The notes under the pieces: generated by a model
Databases searched by the model: none
Told to the model about the DNA's origin: nothing
The model's input: only the letters and a program-made list of their open reading frames with translations
Part shown: positions 11,690-22,374 of the stretch, one piece after another
Position numbering within the stretch: position 1 is the stretch's first letter
How the letters are laid out: every line of letters starts with the position of its first letter
Translations under genes and position numbers: made by a program
Origin: Pogostemon cablin
Taxonomy: Eukaryota; Streptophyta; Magnoliopsida; Lamiales; Lamiaceae
Direction: 5' to 3'
Length of the DNA: 64,000 nt
NCBI GenBank assembly: GCA_023678885.1
Contig: CM042955.1
Span: 16,751,835-16,815,834, forward strand

Positions 11690-12180
11690 ATAATCTCATT
11701 CTTCCTAATGTGTACTTAATATTCAATAAGAAATCAAATATATATATATATATATATATCGAAACATAATCTCATTCTTCCTAATGTTGTACTTAATATT
11801 CAAAAAATGCATGTTTCAAGTGTTTGATTGTACCAATTGTACATTAAGGCATTGTTTCTTCCTAATGTTGTACTTAATATTCAAAAAATGCATGTTTCAA
11901 GTGTTTGATTGTACCAATTGAACATTAAGGCATTGTTCTATTGCGAACAAGTTCAGCGCAAGAGGCTATTTAGTTTCAATGATCGAATACCCCAATTCAA
12001 ATGGGTTTGTTTGAATGGTTTATTTTGCAATGATAGACTACCTCAAACAGTGGGCCATGACGTTGGTTTCAATGATCGAATACCCCAATTCAAATGGGTT
12101 TGTTTGAATGGTTTATTTTGCAATGATGGGTATGACGTGGGTGCGTCGCAAGTTGGCAAATAATCATCCCCTGTTTTTAA
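11690..12180. repeat. Cluster of short tandem duplications
   Basis: CATAATCTCATTCTTCCTAA is present twice with a third partial copy. A block starting AAAATGCATGTTTCAAGTG occurs at about 11804 and 11885. GATCGAATACCCCAATTCAA with the following 45 bases occurs at 11978 and 12072. The right end (CATGACGTGGGTGCGTCGCA version near 12126) also matches the ends of the two gene-fragment units at 13.69 and 15.12 kb, so it is a third, truncated copy of that unit. Confidence 0.75.
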
Positions 12181-12200
12181 TTTTGATAAGGTATTTAATG

Positions 12201-12298
12201 CTCCCTCCGTCCCGAAATTTTTTGCACGCTTCCTTTGTTTTGTGCACACTTTCTTTATTTACAAATGAAGTATACAAAAAATTTCGTAACAGAGGGAG
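12201..12298. mobile_element. Stowaway MITE
   Basis: A hairpin with ends CTCCCTCCGTCCCGAAATTT and AAATTTCGTAACAGAGGGAG. It is 98 bases long and has TA at the right. Confidence 0.85.
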
Positions 12299-12312
12299 TA
12301 ATTAGGATAAAC

Positions 12313-12396
12313 CCTTCCTCTCCGTTCCGGAATTTTTTTTGCACATTTCCTTTGTAAATTACAAAGGAAGTGTGTAAAAAATTCCGGAGGAAGGGA
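12313..12396. mobile_element. Second, adjacent Stowaway-like MITE
   Basis: CTTCCTCTCCGTTCCGGAAT pairs with ATTCCGGAGGAAGGGAG. It is a different subfamily, sitting 14 bases after the first. AATTAGGATAAACCC is present after each element and once more, so this spot has also been locally duplicated. Confidence 0.75.
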
Positions 12397-12426
12397 GTAA
12401 TTAGGATAAACCCGGAGTAATTAGGA

Positions 12427-13765
12427 TAAACCCTTCCTCTTTATAATAGCCTCAATGGTAACGTGTACTAGGAAAATCCAAAGAGATTAAAATTTGATGT
12501 AACTAAACTTACAACCAAGTCTAGATTAAATTATGTACAATCTGATCAATGGGACAACAAGAACTGCAACATTATATAAATGTAATTATGTAACTACATT
12601 TTAACAGTTTTACAGTTTTCGCGAATTTTGAGATTTTACAGCTTTCGCAGATTAGACTCTCAGCCAAGTTAGAGATTTTTTATTAATATTTCTTTTTTGT
12701 TTTGCACTATGTTTTGATTTTTTTCTTGTAGATAGTGTATTTTCGTGCATGCATTTCATTCTACAGTCATGTGGATCTTTCATCTGACGTTCGATATTTG
12801 AAGATAGTTGATTGTGCCCATGGCAACATGATCTGGGATCATTGTTCGGGGAGATACTCGGAGATAATGTTTTATTTACGTGCCGTCATAGGGAGAACAC
12901 CCCCATTCGATCTCGATTACAGTGAATACCTACTTCAGTACTGCACCTCCACTACTTTGACAAACAAATAGGTACATAGCAATCCTTTCTAAGTATATTG
13001 TGTATGGTTGTTGTTTCTATCCTTCTTTTATTAAAGTACAGTTTAACAATGTTTTACAGTTTTCGCAAATTAGACTCCCAAATTTTGAGGATTTGTACTC
13101 ATCTAAAAGCTTACGCTATTAGAGAAGATAATCGTTTAATACTTAATCAATCACTCTAACATTGTGCACATTATTTTTTTACCTTAGGTTCAATAGTTAT
13201 TTGGAGTTTGTGAGGTGTGGTTTGCTGTTATCATGCATTTCAGGTTTTTTAATGTGGTTTTCATCATTTCATAGAGCATTCAAATATTAAAATAAAATCT
13301 CGTGTTCGTTATGCTAGCATTTTATTTTTGTTAGCTATGTTTCAAAGTCTACGCCAAACCACCTAATAAATTTTACAAATTTTGATTATCTTCCCACAGG
13401 CCACACGAAGGAAATACACTGCGAAAGAGTTCGATGAAACCTTTGAAAATGTGGGAGCACCATATTATTGGCCATTGTTCAACTTCCTAATATTTAACCT
13501 GCTTCTGTTCACAGCTACTGCGATAGGATCCTTCTCACGATGTTCCTCGGTATCTTTTCGGAGATACTTTTTATTGCCTCTTACCCTGGTATAGTGGGTG
13601 GGTAATATTATGTATCTATGCACACTATATGAGATAGGAAAGAGGTTCACCGATTTGATAGAGGTCCATAGCACTCCAGACTAAACAGTGGGGCATGACG
13701 TGGGTGCGTCGCAAGTTCAGCATATCAGGCAAATAATCATCCCCTATTTTTAATTTAGATAGTGT
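12427..13765 (+). pseudogene. Membrane-protein gene fragment, tandem copy 1
   Basis: Exon-like pieces are present. After TTTCTTGTAG a reading frame runs from 12732 to a TAG at 12969-12971, placed directly before a GTACAT donor. After CTTCCCACAG a second frame starts at 13400 (KYTAKEFDETFENVG) with a strongly hydrophobic stretch. A third piece carries DLIEVHSTPD and, near 13688, QWGMTWVRRKFSISG. The hydrophobic run appears to continue (EILFIASYPG) only after a frame change near 13540. I do not recognise the family. The stop before the donor and the frame change argue for a decayed fragment of a multi-span membrane protein. Confidence 0.6.
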
Positions 13766-15155
13766 ATAAACCCTTCCTCTTTATAATAGCCTGGTAATGT
13801 GTACTAGGAAAATCCAAAGAGATTAAAATTTGGTATAACTAAACTTACAACCAAGTCTAGATTAAATTATGTGCAATCTAATCAATGGGGACAGCAGAAA
13901 CTGCAATATTATATAAATGTAAATATGTAACTACATTTTAACAATTTTACAGTTTTTGCAAATTTTGAGATTTTACAGCTTTAGCAGATTAGACTCTCAG
14001 CCAAGTTAGAGATTTTTTTAGCTAGAGATTTTTTATTAATATTTCTTTTTTGTTGCACTATGTTTTGATTTTTTCTTGTAGATAGTGTATTTTTGTTTTT
14101 TTCTTGTAGATAGTGTATTTTCGTGCATGCATTTCATTCTACAGTCATGTGGATCTTTCATCTGACGTTCGATATTTGAAGATAGTTGATTGTGCCCATG
14201 GCAACATGATCTGGGGATCATTGTTTGGGGAGACACTCCGAGATAATGTTTTATTTACGGACTGCCGTCATAGGGAGAATACCCCATTCGATCTAGATTA
14301 CAGTGAATACCTACTTCAGTACTGCACCTCCACTACTTTGACAAACAAATAGGTACATAGAAATCCTTTCTAAGTATGTTGTGTATGGATGTTGTTTCTA
14401 TCCTTCTTTTATTACACTACAGTTTAACAAAATAAGTTTGTTTTACAATTTTTGCAAATTAGACTCCCAAATTTTGAGGATTTGTACTCATCTAAAAGCT
14501 TAAGCTATTAGAGAAGATAATTGTTTAATACTTAATGCTTATGCTATTTGTACTCATCTAAAAGCTTAAGCTATAAGATTGTGCACATTGTTTTTTTACC
14601 TTAGGTTCAATAGTTATTTGGAGTTTGTGAGGTGTGGTTTGCTGTTATCATGCATTTCAGGTTTTTTAATGTGGTTTTCATCATTTCATAGAGCATTCAA
14701 ATATTAAAATAAAATCTTGTGTTCGTCATGCTAGCATTTTATTTTTGTTAGCTATGTTTCAAAGTCTACGCCAAACCACCTAATAAATTTTACAAATTTT
14801 GATTATCTTCCCACAGGCCACACACCGAGTAGGAAGGAAATACACTGCGAAAGAGTTCGATGAAACCTTCGAAAATGTGGGAGCAGCATATTACTGGCAA
14901 TTGTTCTACTTCCTAATATTTAACCTGCTTTTGTTCACAGCTATTGCGATAGGATCCTTCTCACGGTGCTCCTCGGTATCTTTCGGAGATACTTTTTGTT
15001 GCCTCTTACCCTGGGTATAGTGGGTGAGTAATATTATCTATCTATGCACACATATAGAAAAGAGGTTCACCGATTTGATTGAGGTCCATAGCACTCCAGA
15101 CTACCTCAAACAGTGGGCATGACGTGGGTGCGTCACAAGTTCAGCATATCAGGCA
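13766..15155 (+). pseudogene. Membrane-protein gene fragment, tandem copy 2
   Basis: A second copy of the unit beginning at 12427, in the same order and with the same TAG before the donor at 14350-14352. It has its own small changes. There is a 9-base addition at the start of the 14817 exon and a one-base loss in the SFGD region near 14984. The run of G near 15116 has one base fewer than copy 1, which breaks the last frame. The 14010-14125 part contains a further local duplication of TTTTTCTTGTAGATAGTGTA. Downstream a likely exon end follows (ATGAAC before GTAAGC, about 15188). Confidence 0.6.
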
Positions 15156-15755
15156 ACCGGAGCATGGATGAAATTAGCTGCATGAACGTAAGCTTTATTC
15201 ATCGCTACTTTTGCCATTAATATCCCGATCATCTCTATTGTCATCATGCCATTTCATTAGGTTGATCATGCTAGTCTTAAAACTTGTCTCAATGCAGATC
15301 TAATGATGTAACTATGAATTCGATCTCTGGAATTTTCTGTGTTCCCTATAACTCATGCACCTCAACTTTACTCATCAATGTTTTCGTAATCACTGTAGTT
15401 TGATCATACTTTTCTTAAATTTGTCTATTTGAATGCTTACATGTGCTTGACTCATTCATTTTGGCTATATGTGAGGAATATGTGTGAATATTAAAATAAA
15501 CGGTTCATTAATTGTTAAGTTACATGTATAATTTGTAAATATTAAAATAAACAGTTAATTTTTTTCATTGATTGTTAATTTAGGGGCCTAGGTACGAATT
15601 CCATCTTACTAAAAATAATTTGTGAATATTAAAATAAACAGTTAATTTTTTTCATTGATTGTTAATTTAGGGGCCTAGGTACGAATTCCATCCTACTAAA
15701 ATTACTCTTTAGTAGTATTTAATGAATAGTGTTATTTATTTGGAGTTCTTATAAT
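15156..15755. repeat. Intergenic stretch with a 96-bp tandem duplication
   Basis: AATATTAAAATAAACAGTTA through GGTACGAATTCCATC occurs at 15538-15606 and 15634-15692, with a weaker copy at 15490. The rest holds no gene I can see. Confidence 0.6.
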
Positions 15756-16350
15756 CAATGATTAGAAAATCGGACCGGACCGACCGGTTCGACCGGTCCA
15801 ACCGGGAACCGGCCGAGAAACCGGTCCGGAAAGGCTTATAAAACTGGATGGGGCATCAAATCGGGAAAAATCAGATTGAACCGGTTCGGACCGGGAAAAC
15901 CGGATGGACCGGTTGACCCGGAAACCGCCGGTTCACCTTTTTTTTTTATTTTTTTTTTTATTTTAAAATTGTTCTTTTTTTAAAAAACGTTAACACTTAA
16001 CAACTTCTCACGTGTAGGACTTAATTAATACATAAGAAAGACAAAACAACTAATTACTTAAATTTAAATATTTTTTAATTATTTGATGATTTTTTTAATT
16101 ATTTAATTAATTTATTTAAATTTAAATATGTGTTTATTTATATAATTATTTTTAGATTAAGTGTATTAATGTAAAATTATATATAAAATAATAAATATAA
16201 TTAAAAATATGTAATTTTTGTTTTTCCGGTTGAACCGTCCGGTCCGACCGGTCCTACCGTGAACCATTAGGGCCACTGGTTTGGCCTCTGATCCGACCGT
16301 GAACCATTAGGACCACTAGTTTGGCCTCCGGTTCGGTTTTCCAATCACTG
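15756..16350. mobile_element. Non-autonomous hAT element (595 bp) with 8-bp target duplication
   Basis: The left end is CAATGATTAGAAAATCGG. The right end read inward is CAGTGATTGGAAAACCG. Both sides carry CTTATAAT (15748-15755 and 16351-16358), the 8-bp duplication expected of hAT transposons. Both subterminal regions are dense in ACCGG/CCGGT repeats. The AT-rich middle has no ORF. Confidence 0.85.
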
Positions 16351-16384
16351 CTTATAATCAATAAACAGTTAATCGTAATTATAA

Positions 16385-16520
16385 TCACACGCTTCGTTAC
16401 CAATTTATCTTCACATTTAAACTTTCACTTAATAATTTATCTTCACATTTAAACTTTCACATATATTAAAAGTCACACGCCTCGTTACCAATTTATCTTC
16501 ACATATAAACTTTCACATAT
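16385..16520. repeat. Short tandem repeat
   Basis: Three copies of CAATTTATCTTCACATTTAA or TTTATCTTCACAT followed by AACTTTCACATATATTAAAA, with CACGC(T/C)TCGTTAC between some of them. Confidence 0.7.
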
Positions 16521-16576
16521 ATTAAAAAAAAAAAAGTTTTTTAACATACTTTTTGGATAATTTGGTATTTTTAATA

Positions 16577-16803
16577 CTCCCTCCGTCCGCTCGAAAGAGG
16601 GTATTTTTTCCATTTTGGTCGTCCGCTTCAAAGAGGGTCATTTCATTTTTTACACACATAGGACCCACACACACCCACTAATACAACTAAAATATGGGGT
16701 CCACACTCTCACTAATACAACTACCCACTACACATTAAATAATAATACTCCTTAATCAACGTGCACAAAAATAAACACCCCTCTTTCGGGCGGATGGAGG
16801 GAG
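16577..16803. mobile_element. MITE, same family as 4676
   Basis: The ends are CTCCCTCCGTCCGCTCGAAA and TTTCGGGCGGATGGAGGGAG, flanked by TA. The better preserved of the two related elements. Confidence 0.9.
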
Positions 16804-16943
16804 TAATAAATAAATGGTAAATTACTTTGTGTGTAAGGTGTTAATAGTAAATTTAAAATTAAATTGTATTATAAAGTTGTTGGGTTTATTATTGTATAAA
16901 TAGACGAATAAAAATAGAAAATTGTGAAATTGATTTAGGAATG

Positions 16944-16961
16944 TACTCCTACTCCTACTCC

Positions 16962-17004
<43 letters not shown>
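16944..17004. repeat. (TACTCC)3 then (ATT)n microsatellite
   Basis: Three TACTCC units run directly into about 14 ATT units. Confidence 0.95.
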
Positions 17005-17005
<1 letters not shown>

Positions 17006-18331
17006 TCCCTTTATCTTTTTCATAATAATTTCTACCGCCTCTAAAGATTCTATTATCTCGGTTCAGATTCTCTATGTCATATGGTACATTATCTTCTATG
17101 TTACACCATTAGATGGTCGCACTTAAAAGAGAAAAACTATACCCTAATCCTTAAATCCTAAGGGCAATGATTGCATTTATTTTTCCATATCATGTGTTGC
17201 AAGAAATGATGCACCAAAATAGTGCAAAAGATTTGGTGTGCTATTATCTTATTTCAATATTGCTAGAATAATCTAAAGTATATATTTAGAAGAAATGTGC
17301 ACCATATTATTTCAAAAATCGGTTGGATGAGCCGTTATTTCTAACGGGTCTTTCTAACCTGCATGTGTTTAACTCATGGATTATGTTCAAATTATCACTA
17401 ATACATCCCACTAACACGACCAACTCTCAATTCAAATACTATTGGATTAGGATTTATCTCTCAATCCTGACGAATATTCTCTTTAAACTTCAACCAATCA
17501 ACAACTCCTCCAAACTCCTACAATTAATGCTGAAAAACTAAGCAACAAAATTCTTCCTAGCAATCACTAATTATCCTCTTACGTATCAAACTTTTTTGTA
17601 AGAGGATATTTAGTGCTAAAATCAATCAGATTATCATTTTTGTTAGATTTTACAGATTCTTGTTAATCCATAATTCAATGTGCTACTTGCATTTAACTAA
17701 TGGGTTTAGAAGAAAATTAAACCCGCTTAAATACAATTAGTGTGTAAACTCCCATATATTTTTAGTAAAATTTAAAGCTATACAAACCTACAACACCAAG
17801 TATACGTGAAACTGTCCATTGCATTTGCATATAGATCTCTGTCCATCTCTGGATTTGCTAGATATATGAAAAAGTTAACTTGATAATAACTTTTTAAAAA
17901 GTTAAGAATAAAGATGCTCAATACCTGTTATTAATATCATGTATGGAGTCAAGAGAGATCATACTCATAAACTTGGGGAAAAAAGAATTTTAAAAAGTCT
18001 AATTGGGGACCTTTATAATGAATTGCTTATGTATTATTCGATGGACAATATTCACTCCGTCTTGTCTCCTTATATTAATTTTATAATATTTTTTTAAGGT
18101 CTATATAGGTTTTGAAAATTATAAGAGGGAGCAATTCTATAATGACTTTTGGTAAGATATATTTTATTTTTACTACAAATTAATGTGTAAAAAGTTGTTG
18201 ATGATATGTGTAAGAAAATATAAATTTAGATGCGAGAAAAAAATGAGAGAAGATAGAGAAAGAGTACTAAAAAAAGAAAATGTGTGAAAGATAATTACGA
18301 TTAATAAGTTTTGTAGTTATAATAAGGGGCT
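17005..18331. other. Gene-free interval
   Basis: Short open frames only, with no coding character. One small hairpin, ATTATCCTCTTAC / GTAAGAGGATAT, lies at 17570-17612. Confidence 0.6.
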
Positions 18332-18445
18332 TAAAACCAAAAAGGTGACATACCTTTTTACTTTTTTAGAATTAGTCCCAAAATACTTAATTTCTCTGAA
18401 TTAGTCCAACAACTTTCAAAATCTCACCAAAATGGTCCTTTTTAC
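18332..18445 (+). repeat. Left inverted flank of the pararetrovirus copy
   Basis: ACTTTTTTAGAATTAGTCCC followed by AAAATACTTAA, AGTCC units and CACCAAAATGGTCC. The complement of 24300-24428 reads the same pattern in the same order (ACTTTTTTCAAAACGGTCCC, AAAATACTTAA). Confidence 0.7.
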
Positions 18446-18585
18446 ACAAAATTGTCTAAATAGGCTAATGTCAAACCAAGTTTTAACAATACTTTTTCAG
18501 CAACACCCCTTTTACAACACAACTTATGAACCTTATATTATACCCATTTTATACTCAATTTTCATCATACTCATATGCTTCAAAA

Positions 18586-18596
18586 TGGTATCAGAG
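18586..18596 (+). promoter_or_regulatory. Met-tRNA primer-binding site of the pararetrovirus
   Basis: TGGTATCAGAG, complementary to the 3' end of plant initiator tRNA-Met, 80 bases before the first viral ORF. It sets the start of minus-strand synthesis in the family. Confidence 0.8.
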
Positions 18597-18675
18597 TCTT
18601 ATGTTTATTTATTTATGAATGGAAAATTTATTATAAAGCTTATATCACTTAACGAGAGGAGAGTTTTAAAGAGAT

Positions 18676-19101
18676 ATGGATCCGAACGCAAGTTCGACAT
18701 CCGAGAGTGATAGGTCTATCAGCCCTGTTCCAAGCTGGAGCAACAGGAACTTCTGGCCTGTTAAATACGACGAGACAAGCAGTTATATACAACAATATTA
18801 TTGTGTGTTGTATAGACAATATGCAGAGAAAGAATACGAGGACGCCGATCGATTTTGGAAAAACCTCGATCGAAAATGGAAGTTGGCGAACCTTGAGGAC
18901 CTCACCAAAGAGGAACGTCTGGAAGAAATTCGTCAGACAGAGATAAATTATTCCAAGGAAGTACCAAGGAATATAGTAGAGATCAGAGGTTTCACCGAGA
19001 TCCATGGGTATATCCCAAAACAAGAGCAATGGAGAAGACGTCCAAACCAGGGACCAAGGGAGATCTGCAAACCTTACCACTTCTCACATTGGAAGGAATG
19101 A
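18676..19101 (+). CDS. Pararetrovirus ORF1-like protein (141 aa)
   Basis: An uninterrupted frame from the ATG at 18676. It is rich in charged and aromatic residues, with a glutamate/lysine-rich centre (DLTKEERLEEI) and no membrane segment. Its place right after the primer site and before a coiled-coil ORF matches the small first ORF of badnavirus- or tungrovirus-like genomes. I cannot assign a role from the sequence. It is intact as an ORF but belongs to a dead provirus. Confidence 0.6.
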   Translation: MDPNASSTSESDRSISPVPSWSNRNFWPVKYDETSSYIQQYYCVLYRQYAEKEYEDADRFWKNLDRKWKLANLEDLTKEERLEEIRQTEINYSKEVPRNIVEIRGFTEIHGYIPKQEQWRRRPNQGPREICKPYHFSHWKE

Positions 19102-19198
19102 CAGAGTGGAAAGAAATTGAGGCGGTAACTCTAAGATGAATTAAGATCTTAGAGAATTACGAAAAACAGTGATATTCTTTGGAGAATATTGTCAGAGT

Positions 19199-19486
19199 AT
19201 GTCCAAGATGATGTTCGAGATCAGCCTTAAGATGGATAAGGTGGAGAAGCTGCAGAACAAGCAACTCGACTTCATCATGAAGTTGATAGAACAAGTAAGG
19301 TCCTTGGAAACCAAGGTGTCTGGAAGAAAGCCTGGAGGAAGGTTACCACTAACCTTCGGAATAGAACCCCTTTTATACCAAAAGGGGAAGACGACGGAGG
19401 TCACAAGACCAAAGTCCAAAAGCGAGAAGATGATTGCTATCCTTCGAGGAAAATCTACATCCCCAGATGGAAAGAGCAAATCTTGA
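19199..19486 (+). CDS. Pararetrovirus ORF2-like coiled-coil protein (95 aa)
   Basis: It starts at the ATG at 19199. Residues 5-40 show a heptad pattern (EKLQNKQLDFIMKLIEQV), followed by a basic tail rich in K and S. A small coiled coil with a basic C-terminus is typical of the caulimovirid virion-associated, nucleic-acid-binding protein. The assignment rests on position and shape. Confidence 0.6.
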   Translation: MSKMMFEISLKMDKVEKLQNKQLDFIMKLIEQVRSLETKVSGRKPGGRLPLTFGIEPLLYQKGKTTEVTRPKSKSEKMIAILRGKSTSPDGKSKS

Positions 19487-20929
19487 AGATCTACAAGATC
19501 TATATGAGTTCTTCCAAGGACTATCAATTGTAGATCTAAAGATGAACGTTGGAGAGGCATCAAGTTCTCAACAACAGTCCCAGGCTTATCAGACATAACA
19601 TGATCGGAGCCAAGTTGAAGGAACCTCTGGATCACACGGAGTCCATGGGGCAAGACAAGAAGATACATTCCAACAACCAGAAAACTTCAAAATGAAGGCC
19701 ATAGGAATGTCAACATGAGCAAGCCGAGTTCGAGGATCTAATATACACAACACCCCATATGGCCGGTCTCACCTTGAACCGATAAATCCATACGGGTTGA
19801 TCTTAAACCTCGACACTCTAGACTTCAATAATAGAGAAGCCTTGATCGATGAATGGACAAATGCCATGAAGATCGCAGGTGACGCATTGGAGCTGGACAA
19901 AGAAGGATTCATAAGATTCCTTACTATGAGCCTGGAAGGATCAGTAAAATGCGCCTAGGAGGAGCTCTCAGACGAAGTCAAAAAGGAGGCTATGGAAGGC
20001 GAAGATCTAGGCAATATTGTCGATCGAATGGCCAAGATCTTCAAGATCCATTTCATCAGAGTAGGGTACTTCGAAGGAATGGAAGAAGAAAAGAAAAAGA
20101 AGTATATGAATGCCCTATACAGCCTAGAACTACTTGATATATGTCACGTAGATGAGTACATCAAACTCTTCACAGAGTATAGATAGAAATCTAAGGTCAA
20201 AGATGAAGAAGTATTCCACCTATTCTTTGCCAAGATCCCGAGCCCATGGAGAGAAATGCTGATCAAAGAGTATGAACCATGCGAGCTGGATTCGATAGCA
20301 AGGAGAATGTCCTTCCTCAAAGCCAAGATTGCATAGTGGTGTCATCAAGCGACGCTACACAAGATCTACAAGAGATTAAGGGGAATCAACAAGACAGTCC
20401 CCTTATGTTGCGAAAGCAATGATCTTCCAACTATCATTGGAAGAAACCCAAAGAAGCAGAAAAGAATGAAGAAGAATCATCCTTACAATCAAAGGAGCAG
20501 AGGATGGAGATTCAGAAGACCAAGATCATTTTGGTCTAAACAGAAGGCCCGAAACTATAAATTGGGGCAAAGATCTGGACCATCAAGATGGAGTTAAAGA
20601 AGCCAAGCCTCATCCTCAGGGTCAAACCAGAGGAGCACAGGAAGAACTCCCACAAGAAAGACATTCCGAAGAGCGGCCACACGAATCAATGAAAGATTCA
20701 AGGATTGCAACTGCTACACGTGTGGAGCAAGAGGGCATATCTCACCAGATTGCCCGAAAAACTAAAAAAGGGGAGTACGACAGTTCGAGACAACTCCAAA
20801 AATAGAGAAAGCAGTTTACTTCCAAGACCTAGTACAGGTATATCAGTTCGAAGATATACCCTCGGACGAGAGTATCTATGAAAAAGAATTCTTTAACCAA
20901 GACGAATCTTCCGAAGATGACTCGGAGTG
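19487..20929 (+). pseudogene. Pararetrovirus capsid-like region with CCHC zinc knuckle, broken by stops
   Basis: Alpha-helical capsid-like sequence (for example DLGNIVDRMAKIFKIHF near 20010) is interrupted by in-frame stops near 19957, 20185 and 20335 and by frame changes. A very basic stretch (20430-20700) leads to the zinc knuckle C-YT-C-GARG-H-ISPD-C at 20712-20753. An acidic tail (DESSEDDSE) ends at about 20929. In the family the basic arm and knuckle bind nucleic acid during packaging. Confidence 0.8.
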
Positions 20930-21306
20930 AAGAGAAAATCTTCAGGAGAGAGATGCAAGAAGATATGTCTGGATTCTTTTCCCAGACATCTATTTCTCAT
21001 AAAACCCTTATGAGAATCATGAAAGAGGATCCAAGGCTCAGCCTATACGATGGATTCACTGTGGGAAAATTAGAAAAAATCTTTTCAAGTTTCAAGAAGA
21101 GGAAATACAACATCATATACAAAGTGATCGAAGGGGAGATTGCCATCCCAATGGAGCTCACAGGAAATATGATGGAAATGCAACTGGTTCCTTATGAAGA
21201 AATTAAGAATGAACTAAGTAAACTCCCAGAGAGGATGTTCAAGACTATGTCTTGGGTCCATATCGGAGATATTCGGATTCTCATCAAAGCTATATTCAAA
21301 GAATGA
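20878..21306 (+). pseudogene. Pararetrovirus movement-protein-like fragment (truncated)
   Basis: It begins in another frame and overlaps the end of the capsid region. The part around 21190-21300 (KLPERMF, then WVHIGDIRILIKAIF) looks like the start of the conserved caulimovirid movement domain. The sequence then jumps to RT C-terminal sequence, so most of the movement domain is gone. The call is by motif resemblance and moderately sure. Confidence 0.55.
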
Positions 21307-21955
21307 ATCCAGAATTATTCTACAACCACACATTGTGGAAAAGGTCCAAGGATTTCCGGAAGATTTCAAGGATAAGAAGCAACTACAAAGCTTCTTAGGA
21401 GTTGTCAACTTTGCTGGAATGTTCATCAACAATCTGGCGCAATACAGGAAGGTGTTCAGTTCTCTGTTGAAAAAAGATGCTGAATTCAAATGGGATAAAT
21501 CACACCGAGCAATGGTGAAACAACTAAAGAGCTCCCCAAGTTGGCAATACCAAATGACGAGGATGAACTGGTACTTTACACAGATGCCAGTGACCATTGG
21601 TGGGCAGCGGTTCTAACAAGTCCACACCCGAAGGTGAAGTATCATGCAGATACTGTAGTGGACTCTTTACGGAGAATGAAGCAAATAGGTGGCACATCAA
21701 TGAAAATGAGTTTTTTGCGGTTCGGAAGACGTTCAAAAAATGGCCGCTATTTCTTCTCGCGAAGAAATTCATCCTTAAAATTGATAACACAAGTGTCAAA
21801 GCCTTTTTAAAAAATAAAATTGAATCTAAACCAGAAAAGGCTAAACTTTTAAGATGGCAAGTAGAATGCCAATATTATGATTTTAATATTATCATTATTA
21901 AATCTGTTGATAATGTTTTGGCAGATTTCCTGACGAGAGATGGAAAGAGCTGAAA
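21307..21955 (+). pseudogene. Pararetrovirus RT end and RNase H remnant
   Basis: The frame at 21335 carries the RT connection segment (KQLQSFLGVVNFAGMFI). RNase H follows with LYTDASD near 21570. A frame change lies between about 21530 and 21600, and another near 21650. The last frame holds NEFFAVRKTFKKWPLF and ends at a TGA at 21953-21955. The RT palm with its YxDD site and the protease are absent, so there is no polymerase activity to be had from this copy. Confidence 0.85.
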
Positions 21956-22329
21956 TAGACTCCATCCTGACTGTATCAAGACATCTGATGGACAACCTTG
22001 AGTTGCTCCAAAGGGAATTCGAGAATCTGGCACTCAATTCAAGGCATGCCGGAAGAATACAAGATAGTGATCAGACCAAAATGTCTAATCGAATACGAGA
22101 CTGCATTCAAAAAGGTGCAAGTCTGTTCGAAGCAACACGAGAGCCACTCCTCCGGGCTGTTGATAGCAATTACAATCAACAAAAGGAGAGTAGTCGAGAA
22201 CGGGGCTCTAAACCCGGAGCAAGGGATTCAAGTACCCTTAGCACAAGTCCTAGATTGGAACCTCCAAAAGTAGAACTGGTCGAAGGAAAAATCGAAGACC
22301 TGGAGTCACATCTAGAGTCGACGAATTAA
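21940..22329 (+). CDS. Pararetrovirus small ORF after RNase H (129 aa)
   Basis: The ATG overlaps the stop of the RNase H frame (ATGGAAAGAGCTGA), the tight coupling seen between caulimovirid ORFs that are translated in succession. The product is hydrophilic with a helical first half (HLMDNLELLQREFENL) and a serine/proline-rich second half. I do not recognise it. Confidence 0.5.
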   Translation: MERAEIDSILTVSRHLMDNLELLQREFENLALNSRHAGRIQDSDQTKMSNRIRDCIQKGASLFEATREPLLRAVDSNYNQQKESSRERGSKPGARDSSTLSTSPRLEPPKVELVEGKIEDLESHLESTN

Positions 22330-22374
22330 CCAAGCACCTCTGGGGTTAAAAAGGGAGAGATCAACCTTTGGCCT

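Noticed and set aside
16941..17126. Tyrosine-rich frame
   Set aside because: It is the translation of the (ATT)n microsatellite.
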